From AP-15 sp963814865 (lineage in GTDB: Bacteria > Pseudomonadota > Alphaproteobacteria > ATCC43930 > CGMCC-115725): a DNA stretch of 64,000 nucleotides. The stretch's first letter is position 1; each line of letters opens with the position of its first letter. Shown here piece after piece: positions 26,821 through 35,978 of this stretch. Where the stretch lies: assembly GCA_963814865.1 (NCBI GenBank), contig CAWFEN010000015.1, positions 1 to 64,000 on the forward strand. The letters run 5' to 3'. Position numbers and translations under genes: made by a program. Below the pieces are notes generated by a model, which saw only the letters and a program-made list of their open reading frames with translations, was not told where the DNA came from and made no database searches.

Positions 26821-28422
26821 CTACGCCGCGGCGCGCACGGCTACTTCCTTGACCTCGCTGCCGACGAAGGGCTCGAACTCGCGGAAGTTCTCTTCGAAGC
26901 GGTGGGTCAGCTCGCGCGCGGTGTCGTCATAGGCGCGCTTGTCGGACCAGGTGCCGCGCGGGTCGAGCACCTCGCTCGGCACCTCGGGGCAGCCTTCGGG
27001 CACGTAGAGCCCGAAATTCGCGTCCCGACGCACCGGCGCCGCGGCCAGCCTGCCGTCGAGCGCCGCGCGCAGGAGAGCCCGCGTATGCGCGATCGACATG
27101 CGCTTGCCGGTCCCGTAAGCGCCGCCCGACCAGCCGGTGTTGACGAGCCAGCATTGCGCGCCGTGCTCCTTGATGCGCTCGCCCAGCAGCTTCGCATAGA
27201 TCGCCGGATGGCGCGGCATGAAGGGGGCGCCGAAGCAGGTCGAAAACGTCGCCTCGGGCGCGTTGCCGAGCCCCTTTTCGGTGCCCGCGACCCGCGCCGT
27301 GTAACCCGACAAGAAATGGTACATCGCCTGCTCGGCGGTCATCTTGGCGATCGGCGGCATGACCCCGAACGCGTCGGCGGTCAGCATCACGACATTCGCC
27401 GGGTGCGGCCCGAGCCCACGCGGATCGGCGTTCGCGATGAAATCGATCGGATAGCAGGCGCGCGTATTCTCGGTCAGGCTCGCATCGTCGACATCGGGAA
27501 TCCGCGTCGCCCGGTCGAGCACCACGTTTTCGAGCACCGTCCCGAACCGGCCGATCGTGGCGTAGATTTCCGGCTCGTTCACCGGCGACAGGTTGATTAC
27601 CTTGGCGTAGCACCCGCCCTCGAAATTGAAGATGCCGTTCGGGCTCCAGCCATGCTCGTCGTCGCCGATCAGGGTGCGCGAATTGTCGGCCGACAAGGTC
27701 GTCTTGCCGGTGCCCGACAACCCGAAAAAGATTGCGGCGTCGCCGTTGGAGCCGACATTGGCCGAGGCGTGCATCGGCAGCACGCCGCGCGCCGGCAGGA
27801 CGAAATTCAGATAGCCGAAGACCGATTTCTTGATCTCGCCGGCATAGGCGGTGCCGCCGATCAGCACCAGCCGCTCGGCGAAATTGACGAAGATGAAGGT
27901 CTCCGAGTTGATCCGATCGAATTCGGGGATCGCGAGGAAATCCGGTGCGTGCAGGATCGTGAAGGCCGGCTCGAACCCTTCCAGCTCGGCCACCGGCGGA
28001 CGGATGAACATGTTGCGCGAAAACAGGCTGTGCCAGGCGCCGTCGCTGACCACCCGCACCGGCAGCCGGTAGGCCGGATCGGCGCCGGCATAGAGGTCCT
28101 GCACGAACAGCTCGCGCCCCTGCAGATAGGCGAGCATGCGCTGGTGCAGGCTGGCGAAGCGCTCGGGCGCCACCGGCTGGTTGATCTTGCCCCACCACAC
28201 CGTGTCTTTGGTTCCGGGCTCCTCGACGATGTATTTGTCGCCCGGGGTGCGCCCGGTATAGGCGCCGGTATTGACCGAAAAGCTGCCGCCGAAGGCGAGC
28301 TCGCCTTCGCCGCGCCGGATCGCGTGCTCGTAGAGCACCGTCGCCGGCTGGTTCCAATGCACGGTTCCGAGATGCCGCATGCCCTGCCGCTCGAGCCCGT
28401 ACCGGCTCTTTATCGCGGTCAT
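26821..28422 (-). CDS. pckA: phosphoenolpyruvate carboxykinase (ATP)
   Basis: Converts oxaloacetate and ATP to PEP, the entry to gluconeogenesis from organic acids. 533 aa, matching the ATP-type family. AYTGRTPGDKYIVEEP, the kinase-1a P-loop GLSGTGKTTLSAD, GDDEHGWSPNG and NTGWSGGAYGTGKRM are visible. ATG at 28422 fits the family start (MTAIKSRYGLERQG). A strong AGGAGGA lies 26 nt upstream, spaced for a different ATG (see the leader entry). pckA next to chvI-chvG is a classic alphaproteobacterial arrangement, in keeping with control of PEP supply. Confidence 0.97.
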   Translation of the reverse strand: MTAIKSRYGLERQGMRHLGTVHWNQPATVLYEHAIRRGEGELAFGGSFSVNTGAYTGRTPGDKYIVEEPGTKDTVWWGKINQPVAPERFASLHQRMLAYLQGRELFVQDLYAGADPAYRLPVRVVSDGAWHSLFSRNMFIRPPVAELEGFEPAFTILHAPDFLAIPEFDRINSETFIFVNFAERLVLIGGTAYAGEIKKSVFGYLNFVLPARGVLPMHASANVGSNGDAAIFFGLSGTGKTTLSADNSRTLIGDDEHGWSPNGIFNFEGGCYAKVINLSPVNEPEIYATIGRFGTVLENVVLDRATRIPDVDDASLTENTRACYPIDFIANADPRGLGPHPANVVMLTADAFGVMPPIAKMTAEQAMYHFLSGYTARVAGTEKGLGNAPEATFSTCFGAPFMPRHPAIYAKLLGERIKEHGAQCWLVNTGWSGGAYGTGKRMSIAHTRALLRAALDGRLAAAPVRRDANFGLYVPEGCPEVPSEVLDPRGTWSDKRAYDDTARELTHRFEENFREFEPFVGSEVKEVAVRAAA

Positions 28423-28439
28423 CGGATCGCCCTCGTCAT
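28419..28439 (-). promoter_or_regulatory. possible leader peptide and misplaced strong ribosome site of pckA
   Basis: An AGGAGGA (28448-28454) is placed 8 nt before an ATG that opens MTRAIR followed by TGA. That TGA overlaps the pckA ATG as ATGA. The main pckA ATG has only a weak site of its own. This could couple pckA translation to a six-codon leader. Alternatively a frame error near the start hides a longer PckA N terminus. Confidence 0.4.
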
Positions 28440-28548
28440 TCGACGCTTCCTCCTGTTGCGGACGGGCCAGCACCGGACGTCCGCGCCCGCCTTGATTGGC
28501 GCCGTAGCATAGACCGGCAATCGTGTCCAGGTTCCCGCAACGCCTGCG

Positions 28549-29265
28549 CTATTTGCGTGCCTTATCGGCGAGCTCGATCAGCGCCGCGCGCGCCGTCGCG
28601 GGCGTCAGCACCGGGGCGGCAAAATCGAGCCGCGCGGTTTTGCCATCACACCGCAGATCGAGCCCTTCCGGGTCGATCCCGGTCACCCGCCAACCTGCTC
28701 CGCCGCGGCCGAGCAGGCGGTGCGCATAAAGTGCGATCGCGTCGGCATGGTCGTCGTTCATGTGGCTGACGATCGCTGGCTCGGCCTCGGCGAGCTCGGT
28801 CGTGGCGGCCGCGAGCAGCAGATCGACGCCGTCGATCCACTCGATCCGGCCAAATCCGGCGACGAGGTGGCCGCGCTCGACCACAACCCGGTAGAGCCGG
28901 AAATCGCCAAACCCGGCATAGGCCCGGCTCGCCGGGTGGCGTGCGGTAAAGCGCGCGAGGAGGCGCGGATCGGCGATCGCTTCGGCCCGCCCGAGCAGGG
29001 TCAGGCGCGGCCCGGCGAGCGGGTCGGGATGGCCCGCGGTGCCGTCGATCAGCAGCGAGACGCGCGGGTCGAAGGCGATGTTGCGGCTGTGCCGGGCGAG
29101 GTCCGACAGCAGCAGCAGCGGGCTTGCGTCGAGATCCGCCGCGACCAGGACCAGCGACGCATAAGGCGCGCCGCCCAGGCTGGTGGCGAGCGCCGCCCGG
29201 TCGCAGCTTCGCGCCAACCGCCGCCCGAAAACCGCGGCATCAAGGCATTCCCGAGATTCGCTCAT
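28549..29265 (-). CDS. HugZ-like pyridoxamine 5'-phosphate oxidase-fold protein
   Basis: 238 aa. The N-terminal split-barrel half (RAALATSLGGAPYASLVLVAAD then LSDLARHSRNIAFDPRVSLLID) and the C-terminal helix with VSHMNDDHADAIALYAHRL match the HugZ/heme-utilisation group. Some relatives bind or degrade heme; others are general FMN proteins. ATG at 29265 is chosen because the longer upstream reading is low-complexity. It is divergent from chvI across about 190 bp. Confidence 0.8.
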   Translation of the reverse strand: MSESRECLDAAVFGRRLARSCDRAALATSLGGAPYASLVLVAADLDASPLLLLSDLARHSRNIAFDPRVSLLIDGTAGHPDPLAGPRLTLLGRAEAIADPRLLARFTARHPASRAYAGFGDFRLYRVVVERGHLVAGFGRIEWIDGVDLLLAAATTELAEAEPAIVSHMNDDHADAIALYAHRLLGRGGAGWRVTGIDPEGLDLRCDGKTARLDFAAPVLTPATARAALIELADKARK

Positions 29266-29457
29266 CAAGGGAGTGAGCCGCGCCGTCGCCGCCGCGTCAA
29301 GCGTCAGGCGGTGGCGCGCGTCCAGCGTTGCTCGAACGGCATGTAACAATACCGGCGGGCCGGGTTTGTGTTTGCCGGCAAAGCGCCATATTTGGTTGCG
29401 ACAGCATCCGCTCTACGGCCGGCTGGCTATGCTGCGAGATTAGCGGGGGGCATCAAA

Positions 29458-30156
29458 ATGCCGAACACGATTGCTCTTGTCGACGACGATCGCAACATCC
29501 TGACCTCGGTGTCGATCGCGCTCGAGGCCGAGGGCTTCTGCGTCCGCTGCTTCAGCGACGGGGCCGAGGCGCTCAAGGGGCTGAGCGCGCAGGCCGTCGA
29601 CCTCGCGGTGCTCGACATCAAGATGCCGCGCATGGACGGCATGGAGCTGTTGGAGCAATTGCGCCGGCAAAGTCACATCCCGGTGATCTTCCTGACCTCG
29701 AAAGACGACGAGGTTGACGAGCTCCTCGGCCTGCGCATGGGCGCCGACGACTATATCAGGAAGCCGTTTTCGCAGCGCCTGCTGATCGAGCGCATCCGGG
29801 CATTGATCCGGCGCGGGGAACTAGCCCGCGATCGCGGCGAGCCGCAGGGCGAGCCGGTGGTCGTGCGCGGCTTTCTGATCCTCGATCCGGCGCGGCACGA
29901 ATGCACCTGGAGCGGTGCGCGGGTCGAGCTGACCGTGACCGAGTTCCTGATCCTCAAATCGCTGGCGCACCGGCCGGGGCACGTCAAAAACCGCGACCAG
30001 CTGATGGACGCGGCCTATGGCGAGCACATCTACGTCGACGACCGCACGATCGACAGCCACATCAAGCGGCTGCGCAAAAAGTTCAAGGCCGTCGATACGG
30101 ATTTTGCCCAAATCGAAACCCTTTATGGCGTCGGCTATCGATACCGCGAACGCTGA
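29458..30156 (+). CDS. chvI: response regulator ChvI (OmpR family)
   Basis: DNA-binding regulator of envelope and acid response. 232 aa: receiver domain with the acidic pocket VDDD at residues 8-11, phosphoacceptor Asp53 in VLDIKMPRMDG, and FLTSKDDE (conserved Thr/Ser). The winged-helix domain shows LTVTEFLILKSLAHRPG and VDDRTIDSHIKRLRKKF. ATG at 29458 follows GCGGGGGG. It overlaps chvG by 32 bp. In related bacteria ChvI controls exopolysaccharide, motility and pckA. Regulation of pckA here is expected from the adjacency, not shown. Confidence 0.95.
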   Translation: MPNTIALVDDDRNILTSVSIALEAEGFCVRCFSDGAEALKGLSAQAVDLAVLDIKMPRMDGMELLEQLRRQSHIPVIFLTSKDDEVDELLGLRMGADDYIRKPFSQRLLIERIRALIRRGELARDRGEPQGEPVVVRGFLILDPARHECTWSGARVELTVTEFLILKSLAHRPGHVKNRDQLMDAAYGEHIYVDDRTIDSHIKRLRKKFKAVDTDFAQIETLYGVGYRYRER

Positions 30157-31861
30157 ACCCTCGGCATCCCCGGCGGCGGCCGGTGGGGATGCCGCGAGGC
30201 GCCGGCGGCTGGCCCGGCGCTGGCGTGCACGCGGCCGCCGGCTGTCGCTGGGGCCGCGAGGCGGCGCGCGGCGCTGGCTGTTCTCGCCGCTCACCCGCCG
30301 CATCCTCGCCGTCAACGTGCTGGCGCTGGCCCTGCTCGCCGGCGGCTTTCTCTATCTCGGCAAATACGAAGCGAGCCTGATCGACCAGAGGATCGAGTCG
30401 CTGAAGACCCAGGGCGAGGTCTTCGCCGCCGCGCTCGGCGAAGGCGCCGTCCTCGATTCGGCCGATGACGGCGAGGTCCTGCTGCCCGATCTCGCGCGCC
30501 AGATGATGCGCCGCCTGGTCGAGCCGACGCGGACGCGGGCGCGGCTCTTCGACATCAAGGGCGACATCATCGGCGACAGCCGCATCCTGCGCGGGCCGGG
30601 CGACGCCGTGCAGGTGCTCGAATTGCCGCCGCTGCAGCCCAATGACCCGATCGTGTCCGTCGCCGATCGGATCTATGGCTGGATCGTCGATGCGCTGCCG
30701 CACCGCGACCACTACCCGGTCTATCGCGAGAGCACCGCGGCGCGGGCCTCGGACTACGCCGAGGTCGTAGCGGCGCTGCGCGGCGAGAGCGGGGCGGCGA
30801 TCAGGCGCGACCCGGCGACGGGCGGCCTCCTCCTCAGCGTCGCCATCCCGATCCAACGCTACAAGGAAGTGCTGGGCGCGGTCATGCTCTCGACCGGCAG
30901 CGGCGATATCGAGGACGAGGTGCGCAACGTGCGCCTTGAGCTGCTACGGATTTTCGGCGTGGCGCTCCTGGTCACCGTGCTGCTTTCGCTCTACCTCGCC
31001 AGCACGATCGCACGGCCGATCCGTCGCCTCGCCGCGGCGGCAGAGCGCGCCCGCGGCCGCCGCGCGCGGGTCGAGATCCCGGATTTCACCGGCCGCGGCG
31101 ACGAGATCGGCGACCTGTCGGGCTCGCTGCGCGAGATGACGGACGCGCTGTGGCAGCGGATGAGCGCCATCGAGGGCTTTGCCGCCGATGTCGCGCACGA
31201 GATCAAGAACCCGCTGAGCTCGCTGAAAAGCGCCGTCGAAACCGCCGCCCGGATCGACGACCCGGCCAATCGGCGGCGGCTGATGGCGATCATCCTCGAC
31301 GATGTCGAGCGGCTCGACCGGCTGATCACCGACATCTCGGACGCCTCCCGCCTGGATGCCGAATTGAGCCGCATCGAACTCGCGCCGGTCGACATCGCGG
31401 CGATGCTGGAGGCGCTGGCCGAAATCCACGAAGCGACCCGCGCCGAGGGGGCGCCGCGCCTCGTGCTCGATCTGCCCCAGCGCGGCAGCGCGCTGGTCGT
31501 GCCCGGGATCGAGACCCGGCTGTCGCAGGTCTTTCGCAACATCATCGCCAACGCGGTGTCGTTCAGCCCGCCGGACGGCGAGATCCGGCTCGGCGCGCGC
31601 AACGAGGGCCGGGCGGTCGTCGTCACCGTCGACGATCAGGGTCCGGGCATTCCCGAGGACAAGCTGACGGCGATTTTCGACCGCTTCTATACCGAGCGTC
31701 CGCTCGGCGAAAAATTCGGCACCCATTCCGGCCTCGGCCTGTCGATCTCGAGGCAGATCGTCGAAGCGCACCGCGGCATGATCTGGGCCGAGAACCGCAA
31801 GGACGACCGCAGCGCCGTCATCGGCGCACGGTTTCGCGTCCGCCTGCCGTCGCTGCCGTGA
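30125..31861 (+). CDS. chvG: sensor histidine kinase ChvG
   Basis: Membrane kinase of 578 aa partnered with ChvI. A cytoplasmic Arg/Ala-rich N terminus leads to TM1 (ILAVNVLALALLAGGFLYLG). A periplasmic loop of about 200 residues follows, then TM2 (LLRIFGVALLVTVLLSLYLA), HAMP, and the HisKA box DVAHEIKNPLSSLKSAVE with His358. The ATPase domain has NIIANAVSFSP, DQGPGIP and GLGLSISRQIVEAH. ATG at 30125 lies within the end of chvI, so the genes are coupled. The stop overlaps the hprK GTG. The periplasmic ExoR-type repressor is not in this window. Confidence 0.93.
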   Translation: MASAIDTANAEPSASPAAAGGDAARRRRLARRWRARGRRLSLGPRGGARRWLFSPLTRRILAVNVLALALLAGGFLYLGKYEASLIDQRIESLKTQGEVFAAALGEGAVLDSADDGEVLLPDLARQMMRRLVEPTRTRARLFDIKGDIIGDSRILRGPGDAVQVLELPPLQPNDPIVSVADRIYGWIVDALPHRDHYPVYRESTAARASDYAEVVAALRGESGAAIRRDPATGGLLLSVAIPIQRYKEVLGAVMLSTGSGDIEDEVRNVRLELLRIFGVALLVTVLLSLYLASTIARPIRRLAAAAERARGRRARVEIPDFTGRGDEIGDLSGSLREMTDALWQRMSAIEGFAADVAHEIKNPLSSLKSAVETAARIDDPANRRRLMAIILDDVERLDRLITDISDASRLDAELSRIELAPVDIAAMLEALAEIHEATRAEGAPRLVLDLPQRGSALVVPGIETRLSQVFRNIIANAVSFSPPDGEIRLGARNEGRAVVVTVDDQGPGIPEDKLTAIFDRFYTERPLGEKFGTHSGLGLSISRQIVEAHRGMIWAENRKDDRSAVIGARFRVRLPSLP

Positions 31862-32310
31862 GCGGCGACTTGCTGGTCCACGGCACGGCCGTCGCCATCG
31901 AGGGTGGCGCGGTTCTGCTGCGCGGGCCGTCGGGCGCCGGAAAGTCCGACCTGGCGCTGCGGCTGATCGACGCCGGCGCGCGCCTCGTGGCCGACGACCA
32001 GGCCCTGCTGCGCCGCGCCGGCCGCCGGGTTCTGGTGCGCGCCGCCGCCGCGATCGCCGGCCTGATCGAGGTGCGCGGCATCGGCATCCTGCGCGTCGAT
32101 GCGCTGGACGAGGCGCCGTTGGTGCTGATCGCCGACCTCGTACTTTCGGGGGATATCGAGCGCCTGCCCGAGCAGCGGACCGATACGGTGCTGGGTCTCG
32201 AGATTGCGCTGATCGCGCTGGCCCCGTTCGAGGCCTCCGCCGCCGCCAAGCTGCGCCTCGCGCGGCGCGCGTTGGCGGCGGCGGCGCTGCCCGCTATACT
32301 GAGGGGATGA
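31858..32310 (+). CDS. hprK: HPr kinase/phosphorylase, short alphaproteobacterial form
   Basis: Phosphorylates the regulatory Ser of HPr. 150 aa, only the C-terminal catalytic domain; the N-terminal half found in Firmicutes is absent, as is usual in alphaproteobacteria. P-loop GPSGAGKSDLALRLI, then LVADDQALL, and GLIEVRGIGILRV (the HprK signature region). GTG at 31858 overlaps the chvG stop. Part of a tight seven-gene run to ptsI. Confidence 0.93.
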   Translation: MSGDLLVHGTAVAIEGGAVLLRGPSGAGKSDLALRLIDAGARLVADDQALLRRAGRRVLVRAAAAIAGLIEVRGIGILRVDALDEAPLVLIADLVLSGDIERLPEQRTDTVLGLEIALIALAPFEASAAAKLRLARRALAAAALPAILRG

Positions 32311-33254
32311 TGACCGCGGGTGGTCGAGAGGATTCCGGCCCGGCGCCGAGCGCGGCGCGCCCCCGCGTGCTGCTTGTGACCGGAATGTCCGGCGCGGGAC
32401 GCTCGACCGCGCTCAAGATCCTCGAGGACATGGGCTACGAAGCCTGCGACAACCTGCCGGCCGCGCTGGTTCCGGCGCTGATCGAGGGTGCTGCGGCAGA
32501 CGGTCCGGCGATCGCCGTCGGCGCCGATGTGCGCATGCGCGGCTTTGCCGTCGAGACCTTGCTCGAAACCCTCGACACCGTGGTCCGCCACGCCGGGCGC
32601 GCGCTGGCGGTGCTGTTCATCGACTGTGATGACGAACGGCTCGAGCGGCGGTATACTGACACCCGACGGCCCCACCCTTTGGCCGGAACCCGCCCTGTCA
32701 TCGACGGAATCCGCCGCGAGCGCCAGATTGTCTCCCCGCTGCGCGACCGCGCTGACCTCGTGATCGACACGTCCGTTTTGACCGCTGCAGATCTGAAACG
32801 TGTGCTGATCGGCCATTACGCGATCGAGGCGACGGGCCTGCGGGTCTTTGTCACCTCCTTTGCCTATCGGCATGGCATCCCGCGCAACGCCGATCTCGTC
32901 TTTGACGTACGCTTTCTCGATAACCCCTATTATGTCGCCGAGCTGCGGGCACTGACCGGACGCGACCCGGCCGTCGCCGCGCACATCGAACGGGATCCGG
33001 GCTTCGCCTCGTTCTACGACCATCTTTGGCGCCTGCTGCGCCCGTTGTTGCCGCTCTACGAGATGCGCGGAAAGACCTATCTGACGATCGCCATCGGCTG
33101 CACCGGCGGGCGGCACCGTTCGGTCTTTGTCGCCGAACGGCTGGCCGCGCGCATCCGCTCCGCCGGGTGGCCGGCAGATGCCTCGCACCGTGATCTTCCG
33201 CCTTCCGGCTTTTCGGCACCGGTCCCCGCCGATGTCCCCGCCGTCGCGGGTTGA
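32307..33254 (+). CDS. rapZ: RapZ-type nucleotide-binding protein
   Basis: 315 aa P-loop protein; in E. coli it directs RNase E to GlmZ. The N-terminal GMSGAGRSTALKILEDMGYEACDNLP has Arg where the Walker-A Lys is expected, a change often seen in alphaproteobacteria. The C-terminal domain has FAYRHGIPRNADLVFDVRFLDNPYY and IGCTGGRHRSVFVAERLA, the conserved RapZ blocks. ATG at 32307 overlaps the hprK stop as ATGA. A role in linking cell-wall sugar supply to the PTS is expected from its family and location. Confidence 0.93.
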   Translation: MMTAGGREDSGPAPSAARPRVLLVTGMSGAGRSTALKILEDMGYEACDNLPAALVPALIEGAAADGPAIAVGADVRMRGFAVETLLETLDTVVRHAGRALAVLFIDCDDERLERRYTDTRRPHPLAGTRPVIDGIRRERQIVSPLRDRADLVIDTSVLTAADLKRVLIGHYAIEATGLRVFVTSFAYRHGIPRNADLVFDVRFLDNPYYVAELRALTGRDPAVAAHIERDPGFASFYDHLWRLLRPLLPLYEMRGKTYLTIAIGCTGGRHRSVFVAERLAARIRSAGWPADASHRDLPPSGFSAPVPADVPAVAG

Positions 33255-33288
33255 ACCGGGGCCGGCCGGTTCCAGCAAGGGCAACCCA

Positions 33289-33696
33289 ATGATCGGAATG
33301 GTTCTGGTGACCCATGGACGGCTCGCGGTGGAGTTTGTCGCGGCGCTCGAGCACGTGGTCGGCGCGCAGACCCAGATCGCGACCGTATGCATCGGCGCCG
33401 ACGACGACATGGAAGCGCGACGCCAGGATATTCTGCGCAGCATCGCCGAGGTCGACACCGGCGATGGCGCCGTCCTGTTGACCGATATGTTCGGAGGGAC
33501 GCCGTCGAACCTCGCGATCTCGGTCATGGACCGGCCCAAGATCGAAGTCGTCGCCGGCGTCAATCTGCCGATGCTGATCAAATTCGCCAGCCTGCGCCAG
33601 AGCGAGGGCCTCGAGCGCAGCGTCGCCGGCGCACAGGAAGCCGGGCGCAAATACATCAACGTCGCCTCGCAGCTGCTGGCCGACGCCCGCCGATGA
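33289..33696 (+). CDS. PTS EIIA component, mannose family (nitrogen/regulatory PTS)
   Basis: 135 aa. Phosphoacceptor His at residue 9 (VLVTHGRLA), then LLTDMFGGTPSNLA and GVNLPMLIKFA, the ManX-type EIIA blocks. There is no EIIB/C partner in view, so it is likely a regulatory EIIA rather than a sugar importer. The ATG at 33289 is used; another ATG three codons later cannot be excluded. It overlaps ptsH as ATGA. Confidence 0.92.
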   Translation: MIGMVLVTHGRLAVEFVAALEHVVGAQTQIATVCIGADDDMEARRQDILRSIAEVDTGDGAVLLTDMFGGTPSNLAISVMDRPKIEVVAGVNLPMLIKFASLRQSEGLERSVAGAQEAGRKYINVASQLLADARR

Positions 33697-34013
33697 GCGA
33701 CGGCAGCGCGGATCTGGACGCCGCCGGCGGCGGCTCGCGGCCGGGCACGGTGCGGCGCATCGTGACGATCTGCAACCAAAAGGGCCTGCACGCCCGAGCC
33801 GCCGCCCGCTTTGTCAAGACCGCCGTGCAATTTGATGCCGAGGTGTGGGTGCGCAAGAACGGCACCGAGGTTTCCGGCCGCTCGATCATGGGGCTGATGA
33901 TGCTGGCGGCGGCGCCGGGGACGGTCGTCGAGCTCAGCGCCTGCGGCGACGAGGCCGAGACGGCGGTGGACGCCCTCGCCCGGTTGATCGAATGCAAATT
34001 CGATGAGGATTGA
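33693..34013 (+). CDS. ptsH: phosphocarrier protein HPr
   Basis: 106 aa with an N-terminal extension of about 20 residues. His33 in KGLHARAAARFVK is the EI phosphorylation site, and Ser64 in SGRSIMGLMML is the HprK site; the spacing of 31 residues is canonical. Both sites being intact means HPr can be controlled by EI and by HprK. It overlaps ptsI by 11 bp. Confidence 0.95.
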   Translation: MSDGSADLDAAGGGSRPGTVRRIVTICNQKGLHARAAARFVKTAVQFDAEVWVRKNGTEVSGRSIMGLMMLAAAPGTVVELSACGDEAETAVDALARLIECKFDED

Positions 34014-35802
34014 CGAGGCGCTCGACGACGAAGCAGGGCAAGACGGCGCCGAGCAGATCCTGTCAGGCCTCGGCGTCTCGCCCGGCATCGCCATCGGCCC
34101 CGCTCATATCGCCGAGGGCGGCGATCTTCCGGTCCGCGAAAGCCGCATCGCCGAAGGCGAGATCGAGGCCGAGCGCGGCCGTTTCGCGGAGGCCGTGGCG
34201 GTCTCGTTGAAACAGCTGCGCAAGCTGAAGGCAAAATCCTCGGGCCTGCCGGAATCGGCCGCCGAGGAGGTCGGCTACCTGCTCGACGCGCATTTCGCGA
34301 TGCTGTCGAATTCACGCCTCGTGCGCGGCGTCGGCGAGCGCATCGGCCGGGCGCGGATCAATGCCGAGCGCGCCGTGCAGATCGAGATCGACGAGATCGC
34401 CAAGAGCTTCGCCGCGATGCGCGACCCCTATTTGGCCGCGCGGATCGAGGACATCCGCGTCGTCGGCACGCGCCTGATCCGCAACCTGATCAAAAAACCC
34501 TATGTCGCCTACTCGGCCGTCGCCGAGGGTGCGGTCATCCTTGCCGACGAGCTGACCCCGGCTGATACGGCGCTGATGGACCCGCAGCGCATCGCCGGCT
34601 TCGCCACCCAGACGGGCGGCGCCGCGAGCCACACCGCGATCGTCGCGCGCGCTCTCGGCCTGCCGGCGGTGCTCGCCGTCCCCGGCCTGCTCGAGCACGC
34701 GCGCGCCGATTGCCCGGTGGTGATCGACGGCACCGTGGGGACGGTGATCATCGACCCGGCGCCGCAGACGGTCCGGGAATACGAGGCGCGGCGCGACTCG
34801 CTGGCGCGCGAGCGGCGTCACCTCGCACGGCTGCGTCGGCTCCCTGCGGTGACCCGCGACGGCGTCGAGATCACTCTCGAGGCAAATCTCGAATTGCCGG
34901 TCGAGCTCGAACAGGCGGTCGCCAGCGGCGCGATGGGGCTGGGCCTCGTCCGCTCCGAGTTTCTCTACATGAACCGCGACGATCTGCCGGACGAGGAGGA
35001 GCAGTACGCCGCCTATTCGGCGCTGGTGCGCGGCATGGGCGGCAAGCCCGTGACCGTGCGCACCCTCGATCTCGGCGGCGAAAAGATCGCGCGCTCGCTG
35101 AGCGGGCACACGCCTGCCCCCGACAACCCCGCCCTCGGCCTGCGGGCGATCCGGCTGTCGTTGCAGGACCGCCGGCTCCTCGACCCGCAGCTCGCGGCGA
35201 TGCTGCGCGCCGCGGCCGACGGGCCGTTGCGCATCCTGCTGCCGATGATCTCGAATGCGAGCGAGATCCGCCGGGTGCGCGAGGCGATGCAGCAGGTGGC
35301 CCGCCGGTTGAGAAGGCGCGGCGTGCGGCTGCCCAACCCGCTGCCGCCGCTGGGTGCGATGATCGAGGTGCCGGGTGCGGCGCTGGCCGCCGACGCGCTT
35401 GCCGGCGAGGCCGATTTTTTCGCCATCGGCACCAACGACCTCATTCAATACACCCTGGCGATCGACCGCACCGACGAGCAGGTCGCCCATCTCTACAACC
35501 CGCTCCACCCGGCGGTGCTGCGCCTCATCCAGTTCGCGGTCGAGGCGGCCCTGCGCCGCGGCATGCCGATCGGCGTCTGCGGCGAGATGGCCGGCGACCC
35601 GCGCTACGCCGCCCTGTTGCTCGGCCTCGGCCTGCGCAACCTGTCGATGGCGCCGCGCAACATCGCGCGGGTCAAGCAGCGCATCCGCGGCCTCGACATG
35701 GTCGCCGCCACCCGCCGCGCCCGCGCCATCATGGACCAGTCCGACAGCGGCCGCATCGCCGCCCTGCTCGACGATTTCAACGCCGTCGCCTTGCCGCACT
35801 GA
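34003..35802 (+). CDS. ptsI: PTS enzyme I (PEP-protein phosphotransferase)
   Basis: Takes phosphate from PEP and passes it to HPr. 599 aa, without the N-terminal GAF domain of PtsP. Active His210 in GGAASHTAIVARALGLPAVLA; the PEP-binding barrel shows LGLVRSEFLYM, VRTLDLGGEK, FFAIGTNDLIQYTLAIDR and the catalytic Cys in GVCGEMAGDP. Last gene of the chvI-to-ptsI run; all of hprK, EIIA, ptsH and ptsI overlap or touch, so their levels are probably matched. Confidence 0.95.
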   Translation: MRIDEALDDEAGQDGAEQILSGLGVSPGIAIGPAHIAEGGDLPVRESRIAEGEIEAERGRFAEAVAVSLKQLRKLKAKSSGLPESAAEEVGYLLDAHFAMLSNSRLVRGVGERIGRARINAERAVQIEIDEIAKSFAAMRDPYLAARIEDIRVVGTRLIRNLIKKPYVAYSAVAEGAVILADELTPADTALMDPQRIAGFATQTGGAASHTAIVARALGLPAVLAVPGLLEHARADCPVVIDGTVGTVIIDPAPQTVREYEARRDSLARERRHLARLRRLPAVTRDGVEITLEANLELPVELEQAVASGAMGLGLVRSEFLYMNRDDLPDEEEQYAAYSALVRGMGGKPVTVRTLDLGGEKIARSLSGHTPAPDNPALGLRAIRLSLQDRRLLDPQLAAMLRAAADGPLRILLPMISNASEIRRVREAMQQVARRLRRRGVRLPNPLPPLGAMIEVPGAALAADALAGEADFFAIGTNDLIQYTLAIDRTDEQVAHLYNPLHPAVLRLIQFAVEAALRRGMPIGVCGEMAGDPRYAALLLGLGLRNLSMAPRNIARVKQRIRGLDMVAATRRARAIMDQSDSGRIAALLDDFNAVALPH

Positions 35803-35978
35803 ACCCGCGCCGGCGGAGCTGCTGCCGACCGGCCGGCGCAATCGGCCCCCACCCCCGGATATTCGATTTCCCGTCCCGGCATTTATGCGTAATCTCCGCG
35901 GTGCAGACCTCTTCGACAACCGGGCCCGGCGGCGTCTCGCACATCGGTCGCGGTCCACCCAACACACGGGAGAGAAAC

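Noticed and set aside
26902..28512. 536-codon open frame opposite pckA
   Set aside because: Low-complexity, Arg/His/Gly-rich translation with no motif; exact antisense shadow of PckA.
34710..35978. Apparent 423-residue N-terminal extension of the ThDP enzyme
   Set aside because: It reads through ptsI in another frame; the ThDP family start MAEIDGATAIARSL is at 35979 with a good ribosome site.
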